A stretch of 64,000 bases of DNA from Thalassospira sp. MCCC 1A01148. Its GTDB lineage: Bacteria > Pseudomonadota > Alphaproteobacteria > Rhodospirillales > Thalassospiraceae. Where the stretch lies: assembly GCF_001613795.1 (NCBI RefSeq), contig NZ_LPVZ01000004.1, forward strand, positions 22,575 to 86,574, given 5' to 3'. Made by a program: the position numbers and the translations under genes. Position 1 is the first letter of the stretch. Each line of letters opens with the position of its first letter. Positions 28,674 through 38,483 of this stretch are shown in pieces. The notes beneath the pieces were generated by a model. It saw only the letters and a program-made list of their open reading frames with translations. It was not told where the DNA came from and made no database searches.

Positions 28674-30113
28674 TCAGGTTTTCTTTTCGGTATCGGTGCC
28701 CGGTTGATCAGTATCACCGTCATCGTTGTCTGTTGCGGGGACCTGCCCGATATCGTCAGGATGGGCGGTTCCATCCGGCGTTAGCGTGTCTTCAACGTCA
28801 TGCGGATCAAAAGGGTGTGCCTCTTCATCCTGCGCAGTGTCGGTTCCGTCATCATCATCGTCGTCTGTGGTGATGATTTCATCGGTAATTGGGGAAAGCT
28901 CGAATGCCATGGGCGTTGTACGCGGAACGGCAACGAACTGACCTTGTTCCTCGATCGAGATACGGCGACCAAAGCCTGCGCGATACATCGCAAAGCTGGC
29001 AACAGAAACGCCGATAATGGAAAACAGAACCGGCAATGCCCACGGGCCGAAATACCCGATGGCACTTGATCCCAGAAGCGGGCCACTGGCCGCCGATCCG
29101 CCATAAATGATCAAAAGACCGCCGGACGCCGGGACAATGTCCTCGGGTTCCAAATAGTCATTCACATAGGCCACAGCCAGGCCATAAACCGGCATGATGA
29201 ACACACCCGTGATCCCGCCCCAGACAGACAGGTTGTCACGCACAAGGTCGGGTGCGATCAGCGGGAAAACACCACAAAGTGCCAGTCCGACCAGAACGGC
29301 AATCATGACATACTGGCGCGGTACGCTGTCTGAAAGCTTGCCAATCGGGAACTGCATGATCATGCCGCCCAGAATGACAAAGAACATGAAATAGGCGACG
29401 TCATTGGTCGCAAGTCCAAGGTCGGCCGCAAAGACCGGCCCAACGCCGTAGACTGCGCCGGAAAGCACCCCCGCACCCGATGCAGCAACAAAGCCAAGCG
29501 GCGAAATCTTATAAAGACGCCGAAATGTCATGCGGTCGCCGCTGACCGCAGAGGGTGGGGGCTGACGGGTAAGGGCAAGTGGTACGAGCGACAGGGACAG
29601 CAAGACAGAGGCAACCGTAAACAGCTCAAAGCTGCTGACCGGTGCGCCATTCAGCAACAGCTGACCAATTGCCAGCCCGCCAAGCGATACAGTCATGTAA
29701 ATGGCAATGGTGCTGCCGCGCGACGTGTTATCAGCCTGTGCGTTCAGCCAGCTTTCAACAACCAGATACAGCCCCGACAGGCAAAGCCCCGTCATTGCAC
29801 GAAACAGCGACCAGGTGATCGGGTCGACAAACACCGCATGCAACAGGGTGATGGCCGAGCCGGTTGATGCCAGTGCTGCAAACGTGCGGATATGGCCAAC
29901 ACGGTTCACAAGGCTTGCGCCCCAGACAATCCCGGCGACAAACCCGATATAGTAAGATGCCATGATGATACCGGTATAGACCGGTGCAAACCCCTCGGCA
30001 GAGGCACGCAGTGCCAGCAAGGATGATTGCAGGGATGAACCACTGTTCAGGGCAAAGGCGGCAAACAGTGTTGCAGACAATGCAATGATCAGGGCGACCG
30101 GCGAACGCGGCAT
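28674..30113 (-). CDS. MFS transporter (YcaD-like) with acidic C-terminal tail
   Basis: 479 residues. About 12 membrane segments occupy residues 1-390, with the MFS loop motif GASLVNRVGHIRTF near 65 and IGKLSDSVPRQYVM near 255. The last 75-80 residues form a hydrophilic, strongly acidic tail that includes six consecutive Asp and many Thr, Pro and His. E. coli YcaD is about 382 residues, so the tail is an addition, presumably cytoplasmic. Substrate unknown. Single gene. Confidence 0.87.
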   Translation of the reverse strand: MPRSPVALIIALSATLFAAFALNSGSSLQSSLLALRASAEGFAPVYTGIIMASYYIGFVAGIVWGASLVNRVGHIRTFAALASTGSAITLLHAVFVDPITWSLFRAMTGLCLSGLYLVVESWLNAQADNTSRGSTIAIYMTVSLGGLAIGQLLLNGAPVSSFELFTVASVLLSLSLVPLALTRQPPPSAVSGDRMTFRRLYKISPLGFVAASGAGVLSGAVYGVGPVFAADLGLATNDVAYFMFFVILGGMIMQFPIGKLSDSVPRQYVMIAVLVGLALCGVFPLIAPDLVRDNLSVWGGITGVFIMPVYGLAVAYVNDYLEPEDIVPASGGLLIIYGGSAASGPLLGSSAIGYFGPWALPVLFSIIGVSVASFAMYRAGFGRRISIEEQGQFVAVPRTTPMAFELSPITDEIITTDDDDDDGTDTAQDEEAHPFDPHDVEDTLTPDGTAHPDDIGQVPATDNDDGDTDQPGTDTEKKT

Positions 30114-30549
30114 GGCTTCCTCGTTTAAACGTCGTCAGGGCGGGCACCCTGCGGCAAGGGGGCGAAACCTGTCAATCCTTACAACCTATTGGCAGATAAG
30201 GGTAACAGTACAATTTAGTCTTAACTCGGCGACGGACAAGAAGTTCCTGTCAAATTTGTCCGCTTCCTTTAAGCCAGCTTGACGCACGCGCACAATGCCG
30301 GTTTTGCGCAACTGCCATGTGTTAAAGGACCATAGTTCCGGCCTGAAATCCCTTTTGATTTGTGAAAATCGCACAAGCTGCTTGACCTTGGGGGGATTGA
30401 TGCTTTCTATGGACCGAAATCAGGCGCAATTTGCCAAAATCCTTGCGAAACGGGGTTGGTTTTTGCGCTTCGCCACCAGACTTTCGGTTCATCGGCAATA
30501 ATCGGCATCAAAGCCCGACGATGAACCCACCATACAAGGGGAGGAAACC
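30114..30549. other. 436-nt gap upstream of TAXI-TRAP genes
   Basis: Divergent intergenic region with no convincing gene. A possible -35 TTGACC lies at 30382 with only a poor -10 behind it. Near the 3' end GGTTCATCG (30486) and CGATGAACC (30519) can form a 9-bp stem with a 24-nt loop in the leader of the TAXI gene. Confidence 0.4.
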
Positions 30550-31512
30550 TTGAAAATGATGCGTACGCTCGGCGTGATTGCCGCCGGTATGATGGCCCTG
30601 TCCGTGGCAAATGCCGCGCAGGCCGAAACCCGCGTTACCCTTAAATCGGCAAAGGCAGCTTCATCCTACTATCAGATGGCCGCCCAGTTCGCCGAAGCAA
30701 TGAAAACCGGCACGGATGGTGACATCATCGTCACGGTCGAGGAAAGCCAGGGTTCGGTTCAGAACGTCATGGAAGCCATGGTGCGTTCGGGCAATTATGT
30801 CTTTACCTCCCCGCCCGGCCTTGTTGGTCTGGCCCAAAAGGGCAAAGGTCCGTTCGAAGGACGTCCGACCGAAAAGTTTGACGAAGTCCGTGCCCTGTTC
30901 CCGATTCCGTCCCTGACCATGCATTTCGTTATGCGTGCTGATTCGGGTGCGACCAGCTTTGCCGACCTTGAAGGCAAAACCGTTTTGCTGGGCAAGGGGT
31001 CCTTTGGCGCGCGCGAAGGGGAAAAATACCTCAAGCTGTTTGGTCTTGAAGGCAAGGTTGATCTGGCGGACGCCGAACTGTCAAACGCTGTATCTGCCCT
31101 TAAGAACGGTCAGATCGATGGCTTTGTCACTGCGGGTTCCTGGCCCGCCCCGAACGTGATCGAAGCCGCGGCTGGAACCGATGTGAATGTGCTTTCGCTT
31201 TCCGATGATCAGCTTGCAGAAACCAAGCGTGACAAAACGGTGATCCCGGCTGGCACCTATAACGGTCAGGATAGCGACATCACCACGGCTTCGCTGTCGG
31301 TCGTGGCATTCTCCACCACGCAGATGGATGCCGATACAGCCTATGAACTCACCAAAACCTTCTGGCAGCAGAAGGCAAAAATGGGTGAAAGTTCATCCTG
31401 GTGGAACGGTGTGACCCCGGAAATGCTGTCCAACATCAATGGCAAAATGCATCCGGGTGCGCTGCGTTATTATGACGAAGTCGGCTTTGCCGTTCGTGAT
31501 GATCAGCGCTAG
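30550..31512 (+). CDS. TAXI family TRAP transporter solute-binding protein
   Basis: About 320 residues, periplasmic, with a Sec signal of about 25 residues ending NAAQAE. TAXI marks: SYYQMAAQFAEAM near 40, and the GSFGAREGEKYL and LKNGQIDGFVTAG segments. Binds a carboxylate-type ligand not identified here. Start: GGAGG is 5 nt before TTG 30550 and 11 nt before ATG 30556; TTG is favoured by spacing. The fused permease follows after a hairpin. Confidence 0.9.
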   Translation: MKMMRTLGVIAAGMMALSVANAAQAETRVTLKSAKAASSYYQMAAQFAEAMKTGTDGDIIVTVEESQGSVQNVMEAMVRSGNYVFTSPPGLVGLAQKGKGPFEGRPTEKFDEVRALFPIPSLTMHFVMRADSGATSFADLEGKTVLLGKGSFGAREGEKYLKLFGLEGKVDLADAELSNAVSALKNGQIDGFVTAGSWPAPNVIEAAAGTDVNVLSLSDDQLAETKRDKTVIPAGTYNGQDSDITTASLSVVAFSTTQMDADTAYELTKTFWQQKAKMGESSSWWNGVTPEMLSNINGKMHPGALRYYDEVGFAVRDDQR

Positions 31513-31536
31513 TCGCTGATTGCATCAAACATTCAG

Positions 31537-31558
31537 GGCCCGGCAGTTTTGCCGGGCC
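31537..31558 (+). terminator. Hairpin between TAXI protein and TRAP permease
   Basis: GGCCCGGCA and TGCCGGGCC flank GTTT (9 perfect GC-rich pairs), followed by ATTTCTT. Likely a leaky terminator giving more binding protein than permease. Confidence 0.65.
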
Positions 31559-31586
31559 ATTTCTTGTCAAGCAAGCCATTTACGAT

Positions 31587-33353
31587 ATGTCAGCCTCCAC
31601 TCGCCCCTTCTGGATCGCCCTTGGCGCCGTTTCGATTGCTTTTCACCTGTGGCTGATTTTCTCAGGATTGGTTCCCAATCTGGTCAGTCGGCCGGTTCAT
31701 ATGGCGCTGGCCCTGCCCTGGGCGCTGATCTTTGTCGCCAAAACCCGTGCCCAGAAAATCTCGGGTATTATTCTGACCATCATTGGGTTGATTGGTTGCG
31801 GCTGGATCGTCGCAAACCATCAGACCCTTGGGGATCAATACGGCTTCTTGATCGGTAATAGTCAGATTCTTCTGGCCGGGTCTTTGCTTGTGATCGTGCT
31901 TGAAATGGCACGGCGCGCCATTGGCTGGCCCTTGCCGACGGTAGCAGCGATTGCCTTGCTTTATGCATTGTTTGGGCAACACATCCCCGGCGAGTTCGGC
32001 CATGCAGGCCTGCCGGTTGAAAGCATGCTGGGCACTCTGACAATTGCCGAAGGCGGCCTGTGGGGGAGCCTGACCGGTGTCTCGGTCAATATTGTTGCGA
32101 TCTTTGTGATTTTTGGTGCTGTTCTGAATGGCGGTGAAGCCGGTCAGGGCTTTATGAATGTTGCCGGTGCGGCTGCCGGTCGGCTCAAGGGCGGGGCGGC
32201 AAAAGTTTCGGTCGTATCATCTGCATTGTTTGGGTCTATATCGGGTTCGGCATCTGCCAATGTCGCCTCGACCGGGGCGATCACCCTGCCCGCAATGACC
32301 AAGCTTGGCTATCCCAAGCGCCTTGCCGCGGCGGTTGAGGCCGTGGCATCCAGCGGCGGTCAGATCATGCCACCTTTGATGGGGGCGGGGGCCTTTGTCA
32401 TGGTGGAGCTCACCGGCAAGCCCTATGCCGAGATTATGGTTGCGGCGATTTTGCCAGCGGTTCTTTATTTCCTGGCCGTCTGGGTTGGCATCAATGCCTT
32501 TGCCTTGCGCTTTGACTTGCCGGGCGTGCCAAAGGAAGACCGACCAAACATGCGTGCAGTCCTGATCACGTCAGGCTTCTTCCTTGTGCCATTTACCATA
32601 TTGCTCTGGGGAATGTTTGGCGGTGGCTACACGCCGCAATATGCCGCCTGTCTGGCACTTTTGGCCGGGGCGGTATTGTTGTTGCTTGATGCCGATCTGA
32701 CGGTTGATCTTGCGCGCAGCAAGGAACGTTTCACCAATGTGTGCCTGAATGCCGGACGTCAGGTGGCGATGATTGGCTCGATCATTCTTTGTGCGTCGAT
32801 TGTGATCGGCGTTCTTGGGCTGACCGGGCTTGGCGTCAAGATTACCTCGCTTCTGATTTCCGGATCAGGCGGCATGTTGTGGCCGGCCCTTTTGTTGACT
32901 GCCCTGGCTTGTCTGATCCTTGGCATGGAAGTGCCGACCACAGCAGCCTATGTCATTTGTGTTTCGGTTGCTGGCCCGGCCTTGATTGAATTGGGACTGG
33001 AGCCGCTTCAGGCGCATTTGTTTGTTTTCTGGTTTGCTCTGCTGTCGACGATCACACCGCCGGTTTGCGGGGCTGTGTTCATTGCCGCCGGCATGGTTGA
33101 GGAAAACTGGCTTAAGGTCGCCGGATCTGCCATGGCGCTTGGCATTGGGCTTTATATTGTGCCCTTGGCCATGATCGCGAACAGTACCCTTATTGATCTT
33201 GGAAATGACCCGCTTTGGGCGGTACTTGCCGGGTTGAAGGTCGCGGTTGGTCTGACAGCCATTTCATTTGGCCTGATTGCCCCACGGCCTTTCTGGATGC
33301 GGATCGTGATGATCGGTGTTGGTGCGGCGGTGATTTTTGCCGTCGGGATTTAG
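31587..33353 (+). CDS. TRAP transporter fused permease (DctQ-DctM type)
   Basis: 588 residues, about 16 membrane segments. The small DctQ-like unit is fused ahead of the large DctM-like unit, as is normal for TAXI systems. Typical stretches: VSSALFGSISGSASANVASTGAITLPAM near 210-240 and SSGGQIMPPLMGAGAFVMVE near 255. Uses an ion gradient to import the ligand delivered by the TAXI protein. The ribosome site at ATG 31587 is weak. Confidence 0.92.
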   Translation: MSASTRPFWIALGAVSIAFHLWLIFSGLVPNLVSRPVHMALALPWALIFVAKTRAQKISGIILTIIGLIGCGWIVANHQTLGDQYGFLIGNSQILLAGSLLVIVLEMARRAIGWPLPTVAAIALLYALFGQHIPGEFGHAGLPVESMLGTLTIAEGGLWGSLTGVSVNIVAIFVIFGAVLNGGEAGQGFMNVAGAAAGRLKGGAAKVSVVSSALFGSISGSASANVASTGAITLPAMTKLGYPKRLAAAVEAVASSGGQIMPPLMGAGAFVMVELTGKPYAEIMVAAILPAVLYFLAVWVGINAFALRFDLPGVPKEDRPNMRAVLITSGFFLVPFTILLWGMFGGGYTPQYAACLALLAGAVLLLLDADLTVDLARSKERFTNVCLNAGRQVAMIGSIILCASIVIGVLGLTGLGVKITSLLISGSGGMLWPALLLTALACLILGMEVPTTAAYVICVSVAGPALIELGLEPLQAHLFVFWFALLSTITPPVCGAVFIAAGMVEENWLKVAGSAMALGIGLYIVPLAMIANSTLIDLGNDPLWAVLAGLKVAVGLTAISFGLIAPRPFWMRIVMIGVGAAVIFAVGI

Positions 33354-33374
33354 CAGGGATTGCGACGTATAAAA

Positions 33375-33404
33375 AAAAGGCCGACAGTTTCCTGTCGGCC
33401 TTTT
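33375..33404. terminator. Bidirectional intrinsic terminator
   Basis: AAAAGGCCGACAG and its reverse complement flank TTTC: 13 bp with A-run upstream and T-run downstream. Between convergent TRAP permease and PLDc_N genes. Confidence 0.9.
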
Positions 33405-33430
33405 CGTCATTAGGTAAGGGGCGTCTGGCC

Positions 33431-33622
33431 TTAAGCGGTCGCGCGGCCACTGCGCGGTCCGGCTAAGAACCAGATAATAAGGCCAAGCACTGGCAGAATA
33501 ACAACAAGTACAGTCCAAAGGACTTTTGAACCGGTGCTGGCACCACTGCCCATGATATTCACGATGGCCCAGATGTCGGCAATCAGGACAAGAAGTCCAA
33601 TAATCCCACCATATTCAAACAT
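33431..33622 (-). CDS. Small membrane protein with PLD nuclease N-terminal (PLDc_N) domain
   Basis: 63 residues: two membrane helices (about 5-25 and 34-54) separated by GSGASTGSKVLW, ending PRSGRATA. The K-x-x-W-x-x-V-V-x-x-P-x-x-G pattern in the second helix is that of the PLDc_N family, here standing alone. Function unknown. Confidence 0.75.
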   Translation of the reverse strand: MFEYGGIIGLLVLIADIWAIVNIMGSGASTGSKVLWTVLVVILPVLGLIIWFLAGPRSGRATA

Positions 33623-33743
33623 GTTCCAACCTCACATTCGTTGCAGCGGTATTCGCACCGCGCTTACAACTTAAACGGTTGGATGTCGCTGTTGTTCCCG
33701 GCGCCATAAACCGGGTTGCAGACGCAAGTGGGTAAAAGTTGTT

Positions 33744-34943
33744 CTAAACCACCTGTCCGGCCGACCAGCCCGACGACCACGCCCATTGGAAATTGAATCC
33801 ACCAAGGTGGCCGGTGACGTCCACCACTTCACCGATGAAATAAAGACCGGGCACGTCGCGGGTTTCCATTGTTTTTGATGACAGGGCTTTGGTATCAACA
33901 CCGCCGATTGTAACCTCGGCGGTGCGGTATCCCTCTGTCCCGCTTGGTGTCAGGGCCCACTGATTGACATCCATGGCAAGTTTGCGCAGTGCCTTGTCGC
34001 CGGTTTCGCCAATCGGGCGATCAAGGCCGTGGGTGGCGGTGATCATCTGGGCAAGGCGGTTGGGCAGGATGCGTGACAGAACCGTATGTACCGCCTGTTT
34101 CGGATTTTCGCCCTTGGCGGCTTTCAATATTTCAAAGGCGTCTTCTTCCGGGTTCAGGTTCACCGTAATGGCATCACCTTCGTTCCAGTAAGACGAAATT
34201 TGCAAGATCGATGGCCCGGAAAGACCGCGATGGGTAAACAACAAACCTTCGCGGAATTGCTTCTTGTTGCATTGCACGATTGCATCGACCGAGATACCTG
34301 AAAGCTCGCCTGTGCGCGCACGCAGGTCGGGATCAAATACAAACGGGACAAGGGCCGCGCGAGTTGGAATGACATTGATGCCAAACTGGCGTGCAATCTG
34401 ATATCCAAAGCCGGTTGCACCGATTTTCGGGATCGACAGGCCGCCGCATGCGACCACAAGGGATTCACAGGTCCATTGCGCACCAGTGCGTGTGGTGACG
34501 TCAAAGCCGCCATCCTCGCGCTTGATGATATTCGAGATCTCGGTATTGAGCTTGATCGTCACATCGGCGGCATCGCATTCATCAAGTAACATGTCGATGA
34601 TCTGAAACGACGACTCATCACAAAAAAGCTGGCCCAAGGTTTTTTCATGCCAACTGATGTTGTGACGATTTACCAGATCAAGAAAGTCATGCTGCGTATA
34701 GCGTTTTAAGGCTGACACACAGAAACGCTTGTTCTCGGAGATAAAGTTTTCCGGGCTGGTATGGATATTGGTGAAGTTACAGCGTCCACCGCCGGAAATG
34801 CGGATTTTCTGCGCCGGTTTGGCAGAATGATCAACCACCACAACGGATCGCCCGCGTTTTCCTGCTTCAATCGCACACATCAGGCCGGCCGCACCCGCCC
34901 CGATGACAAGAACATCAATCTTTTTCAAGCCCGTCAGATCCAT
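33744..34943 (-). CDS. FAD-dependent flavoprotein, HI0933/BaiN family
   Basis: 399 residues. N-terminal dinucleotide-binding motif DVLVIGAGAAGLMCAIEAGKRG, then the family hallmark KIRISGGGRCNFTNI near residue 46 and GYQIARQFG near 180; C-terminal GGVDTKALSSKTMETRDVPGLYFIGEVVDVTG. Relatives are annotated YhiN or BaiN, and a role in bile-acid reduction is known only for some gut members, so the substrate here is open. Single gene. Confidence 0.88.
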   Translation of the reverse strand: MDLTGLKKIDVLVIGAGAAGLMCAIEAGKRGRSVVVVDHSAKPAQKIRISGGGRCNFTNIHTSPENFISENKRFCVSALKRYTQHDFLDLVNRHNISWHEKTLGQLFCDESSFQIIDMLLDECDAADVTIKLNTEISNIIKREDGGFDVTTRTGAQWTCESLVVACGGLSIPKIGATGFGYQIARQFGINVIPTRAALVPFVFDPDLRARTGELSGISVDAIVQCNKKQFREGLLFTHRGLSGPSILQISSYWNEGDAITVNLNPEEDAFEILKAAKGENPKQAVHTVLSRILPNRLAQMITATHGLDRPIGETGDKALRKLAMDVNQWALTPSGTEGYRTAEVTIGGVDTKALSSKTMETRDVPGLYFIGEVVDVTGHLGGFNFQWAWSSGWSAGQVV

Positions 34944-35010
34944 TCATATGAGTTTCGGGCCTGCTTATACGTGGAAATCTTGCTGTTGTCAGTGCCAGCG
35001 GCGCAAATAG

Positions 35011-36117
35011 CTATTGGGCCGGAATGGCCTGCGTGTCGCGACTGTCCAGTCCCTGCGTTTCTGACCCAACGTCGTTGCCTTCCAGTTGCTGTTCGCCAAC
35101 CACCAGATTTCGACCGTTTTCCTTGGCAAGATAAAGGGCCTTGTCCGCGCGTTCGATCAGCTTTGCTACAGGTTCTCCGGGGCGAAATTCTGCCACACCG
35201 AACGATGCCGTAACCTTGCCGATGGTGGTGTTGCCACTTTTGCTGACGACCTTGTGGCTTTCAATGTAACGGCGCAGCTGATCTCCAAACATGACGGCAT
35301 TGCCAAGCTGGGTGTTTGGCAGAATGATGGCAAATTCCTCGCCGCCAAAGCGTGCTGCCGTGTCCTGGCCTTTGACATTGCGTTTAAGGGATTCTGCCAT
35401 CAGGCGGATGACCTGATCGCCAATCAGATGGCCGTAGGTGTCATTGAATTTCTTGAAGTGATCGATATCAAGCAAAACCAGGCTAAGCGGTTTTCCGTCT
35501 TCCATGGCGTTCATCATGGCGTCGCGCAATTGCATGTCGAATGCCTTGCGATTGGCAATGCCGGTCAAGCCATCGGTCAGGGCTTCGCGTTTCAGGTTTT
35601 CCATATCCTCGCGCAGACGGGTGATTTCCGAAGAACTGTTGGTCAATCTGCTTTCGAGAGTACGGTTGACACCTTCCATTTCACGCGTGGCGCCTAGCAA
35701 CGTGTGCAACGCTTGTTCAAGATTGCCGAGATCGCGGTCCTTGTCCCCGACATATGAACAAAAATGATCAAGAGCCTTGTTATATTTCCGCGTATCAATG
35801 CCGACCTTGTGAACGGTATTAAGGATGTTACCCAACTGTTCACGCAGGTCATTTGAAATGCGTTCGATGATTTCGCGTTCGCGCTGATCGCTAAAGAACC
35901 GGACATGAAGTTCTTCGCACTGGGCCTCATCGAACTCGCGATGGTTGCTGCGCAGAATATCTATGGTGCGGCACAGGTCGGTATTGGTCTTTGCAACATA
36001 GGTATAGAATGTCTGGAAGTTGCTCGGTTGCGAAATCACGCCGAGTTCCGCCATCAGCTTGAGTGCGGCGTCGGTATGTTGTTGTACTCTTTTGTGATTA
36101 AGGCCGTAAGCAGTCAT
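35011..36117 (-). CDS. GGDEF-domain diguanylate cyclase, soluble, member 1 of a tandem pair
   Basis: 368 residues, no membrane segment. A helical N-terminal module (about 1-180; LxELG, NF, IDILR, RF pattern) is followed by a GGDEF domain (about 185-345) with intact GGEEF, so catalysis to cyclic-di-GMP is likely. The inhibitory site reads KGQD instead of RxxD. The last 20-25 residues are low-complexity. The next gene on the same strand has the same architecture, with 152 nt between them. Confidence 0.9.
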   Translation of the reverse strand: MTAYGLNHKRVQQHTDAALKLMAELGVISQPSNFQTFYTYVAKTNTDLCRTIDILRSNHREFDEAQCEELHVRFFSDQREREIIERISNDLREQLGNILNTVHKVGIDTRKYNKALDHFCSYVGDKDRDLGNLEQALHTLLGATREMEGVNRTLESRLTNSSSEITRLREDMENLKREALTDGLTGIANRKAFDMQLRDAMMNAMEDGKPLSLVLLDIDHFKKFNDTYGHLIGDQVIRLMAESLKRNVKGQDTAARFGGEEFAIILPNTQLGNAVMFGDQLRRYIESHKVVSKSGNTTIGKVTASFGVAEFRPGEPVAKLIERADKALYLAKENGRNLVVGEQQLEGNDVGSETQGLDSRDTQAIPAQ

Positions 36118-36269
36118 CGAATTCCGGCAGTAGAATTACGTCGCTGAAAGTTGCGGCGATATCCTATGCAAGCGGATCCGGGAAAGTTTTGATATGGATC
36201 AGCAGTCGGTCGGGAATTCGTTGATTTTAACGCATAACGACAAATTGGTTCGGCCAGGCGTCATTTTGC

Positions 36270-37286
36270 TCAGGCGTTTGCTGCTCGCTTGACCGGCTCG
36301 TCTTGCAGGTCGTTCTGGTTCATGACGCAGTTTCGACCGCTTTCTTTGGCAAGATACAATGCCTGGTCAGCGCGTTCGATGACGCGGGTCAGGGGTTCGC
36401 CAAGCTGATAGGTCGCGACACCAATCGATGCGGTGATTTGGCCAAGGTCCTCGTTGCGGTTAACGCTTTTAAGGTGCAGGGATTCAATGGATGCGCGAAT
36501 ATTTTCGGCAACACGCATGGCGTCCGTCATGGTTGTGGCCGGAAGGATCACGGCAAATTCTTCGCCACCATAACGGGCCGTGGTGTCACGTCCCTTGACG
36601 TTCTCCTGCAGTGACTTGGCCAAGGTTCGGATGACCTGGTCACCTGCCTGATGCCCATGCCTGTCGTTGATCCGTTTGAAGTGATCAATATCAATCAAAA
36701 GGATGCTGAGGCATTCACCACCTTCCATTGTTGCCATCGCAGCATCGCGCAGGCTTTCATCAAAGGCCTTGCGGTTGGCGATGCCTGTCAGCCCGTCGGT
36801 GTGGGCTTCGCGCTTCATTTCCTCAAGATCAAGGAGCAACTGTGTAACTTCGGCCGGGGGCTGCTCTGCATTGTTGCCAGCCGTCTTGCCGTGTTGTGTG
36901 GTTGACGGTTTGCCAATGCTCAAAAGGTCGCTGGTTGCTTGACGCAAATCGGCGGTGCTGATCTGTTCTTTGCCCGCACACAGACGATTCACAAGATCGG
37001 ATACCTGTTGGTGCACATCGCTTGTGACAGTCTCGCGCAGAAGCTCGATCCGGTCCGGCTCGATAAACCGCAGATACAGTTCATGGCATTTCAGATCGTC
37101 CAGCGCGCGCTTGTTCGTACGCAAAATATCAATCAGCGCAACAAGATCGTCGTTCGATTTTTCGAAATAGGCAAAGAGTACAGCGAAATTGATCGGGTTT
37201 GCGCTTAAGCCCAACTCATGGATCAATTCCAGTGCTTGACGCGACAGCGCATATGAACGCTGACGGTATTGTTCTTGCTGCGGCAT
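36270..37286 (-). CDS. GGDEF-domain diguanylate cyclase, member 2 of a tandem pair
   Basis: About 338 residues. The N-terminal module (ALELIHELGLSANPINFAVLFAYF, later IDILRTNKRALDD) is clearly related to that of the neighbouring GGDEF protein; the GGDEF domain has GGEEF and an altered inhibitory site KGRD. ATG 37286 (MPQQEQYRQRSYAL) is preferred since it lines up with the neighbour; the open frame extends 47 codons upstream without a matching region. Confidence 0.88.
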   Translation of the reverse strand: MPQQEQYRQRSYALSRQALELIHELGLSANPINFAVLFAYFEKSNDDLVALIDILRTNKRALDDLKCHELYLRFIEPDRIELLRETVTSDVHQQVSDLVNRLCAGKEQISTADLRQATSDLLSIGKPSTTQHGKTAGNNAEQPPAEVTQLLLDLEEMKREAHTDGLTGIANRKAFDESLRDAAMATMEGGECLSILLIDIDHFKRINDRHGHQAGDQVIRTLAKSLQENVKGRDTTARYGGEEFAVILPATTMTDAMRVAENIRASIESLHLKSVNRNEDLGQITASIGVATYQLGEPLTRVIERADQALYLAKESGRNCVMNQNDLQDEPVKRAANA

Positions 37287-37494
37287 TCCGGGAAACCTGA
37301 AGGAGCATAATCGTAGGGACGTAGGCACTTCTTTAAGTCTTGAACGCGTATTTTGCACCTGCGTTATATCAGTCTTGCCATATGCGCGTACAGAGTGCGC
37401 AGGTTGTAATTTTATTGGTTTGTTCAAGCATGTTCGATAGGTTCAATAATGAGGAAACTGTCTGAAATCGGACAAGAAAAAGCGGGAAGACAAT

Positions 37495-38454
37495 ATGCGG
37501 AAACATCTGGCTTTGGTTGCTGCGCTGACAGTGGTGTTGGGGTTTGTCCTGTATGGTGGCACCGCAGTCGCGCAAAGCAGCGATTCGTCTGAGCAGACAT
37601 CGGTAAATGGTCAGGTCACCGACAGCACGACCAATAACCCGGCAATCGATTACCGCCCGCTATCTGCCGAAGAACGCTCCAACATGCCGCCCTTGATGGA
37701 ACGTTATGTTCTTGATGAATTGAAAAATCTCCGCACTGAAATGCAAGGCATGCGTGCCGAATTGCTGCGTGAGGTGGTCAACCGTCAGCTGGAGGCCATC
37801 GACAAGGCGATTTCCTATTCTTCAAACACCGTGACTTATTTTTTCTATTTCGTGGCGGCGGTCGGTGCGCTTTTGACCATGCTGGGGTGGCAGTCCCTGC
37901 GTGAGTTGAAATCAAGTGTGCGCAATCTGGCCAATACGGAACTGCAACGTCTGTCACAGGAATTCGAAGGACGCTTGACGTCACTTGAAAACGAACTTCT
38001 GCTGAAGTCCAAGCTGATCAATGAACACCAGCACGAGATCGAGCGAACCCAAACCATTCATGCCCTTTGGCTACAAGCCAACCAGCTTAGTAATCCGCGC
38101 GCAAAGATTGAAACTTATGACAAGATTCTTGAACTGGCCCCGGGCGATCCGGAAGTCATGGCTTACAAGGCCGATGCGGCGTTGCAGCTTGGGGACCGGG
38201 ACTGGGCATTAAGTCTTTGCAACCGATTGCTCGCAGAGGAACCCGAAAGCGCCAATGGCCATTACCAACGGGCCTGTGCCAATGCCGGTCTTGGTTTCAA
38301 AGAGGCAGCACTGGCGGATCTCAGCCGTGCGGTCGAACTTTCTGATTCCATGCGCCAACCGGCCTGGAACGAGGAAGAGTTCGAACCCCTCCGCGATATG
38401 CCGGAATTCACCGAAATCCTTGGCAGCAAGGAAGACTTGCCACCAGCAGAGTAA
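37495..38454 (+). CDS. Exported/membrane TPR-repeat protein
   Basis: 319 residues. Signal peptide (about 1-25, ending TAVAQ), a hydrophilic segment, a central membrane helix near 122-142 (VTYFFYFVAAVGALLTMLG), a coiled-coil stretch about 145-185, and TPR-like helical repeats from about 190 (KIETYDKILELAPGDPEVMAYKADAALQLGDRDWAL). Probably a scaffold; no partner gene is adjacent. GGGAAG precedes the ATG. Confidence 0.75.
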   Translation: MRKHLALVAALTVVLGFVLYGGTAVAQSSDSSEQTSVNGQVTDSTTNNPAIDYRPLSAEERSNMPPLMERYVLDELKNLRTEMQGMRAELLREVVNRQLEAIDKAISYSSNTVTYFFYFVAAVGALLTMLGWQSLRELKSSVRNLANTELQRLSQEFEGRLTSLENELLLKSKLINEHQHEIERTQTIHALWLQANQLSNPRAKIETYDKILELAPGDPEVMAYKADAALQLGDRDWALSLCNRLLAEEPESANGHYQRACANAGLGFKEAALADLSRAVELSDSMRQPAWNEEEFEPLRDMPEFTEILGSKEDLPPAE

Positions 38455-38483
38455 CGTCGGAACGGTTCAAACCCGCGATGCAA

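Noticed and set aside
28847..28870. Apparent trinucleotide repeat (ATC/GTC run)
   Set aside because: It is the coding sequence for the Asp run in the MFS tail, not an independent repeat element.
30382..30410. Possible sigma-70 promoter (TTGACC with TTCTAT at 17 nt) upstream of the TAXI gene
   Set aside because: The -10 matches only about half of the consensus and is over 130 nt from the start; too weak to list as a promoter.
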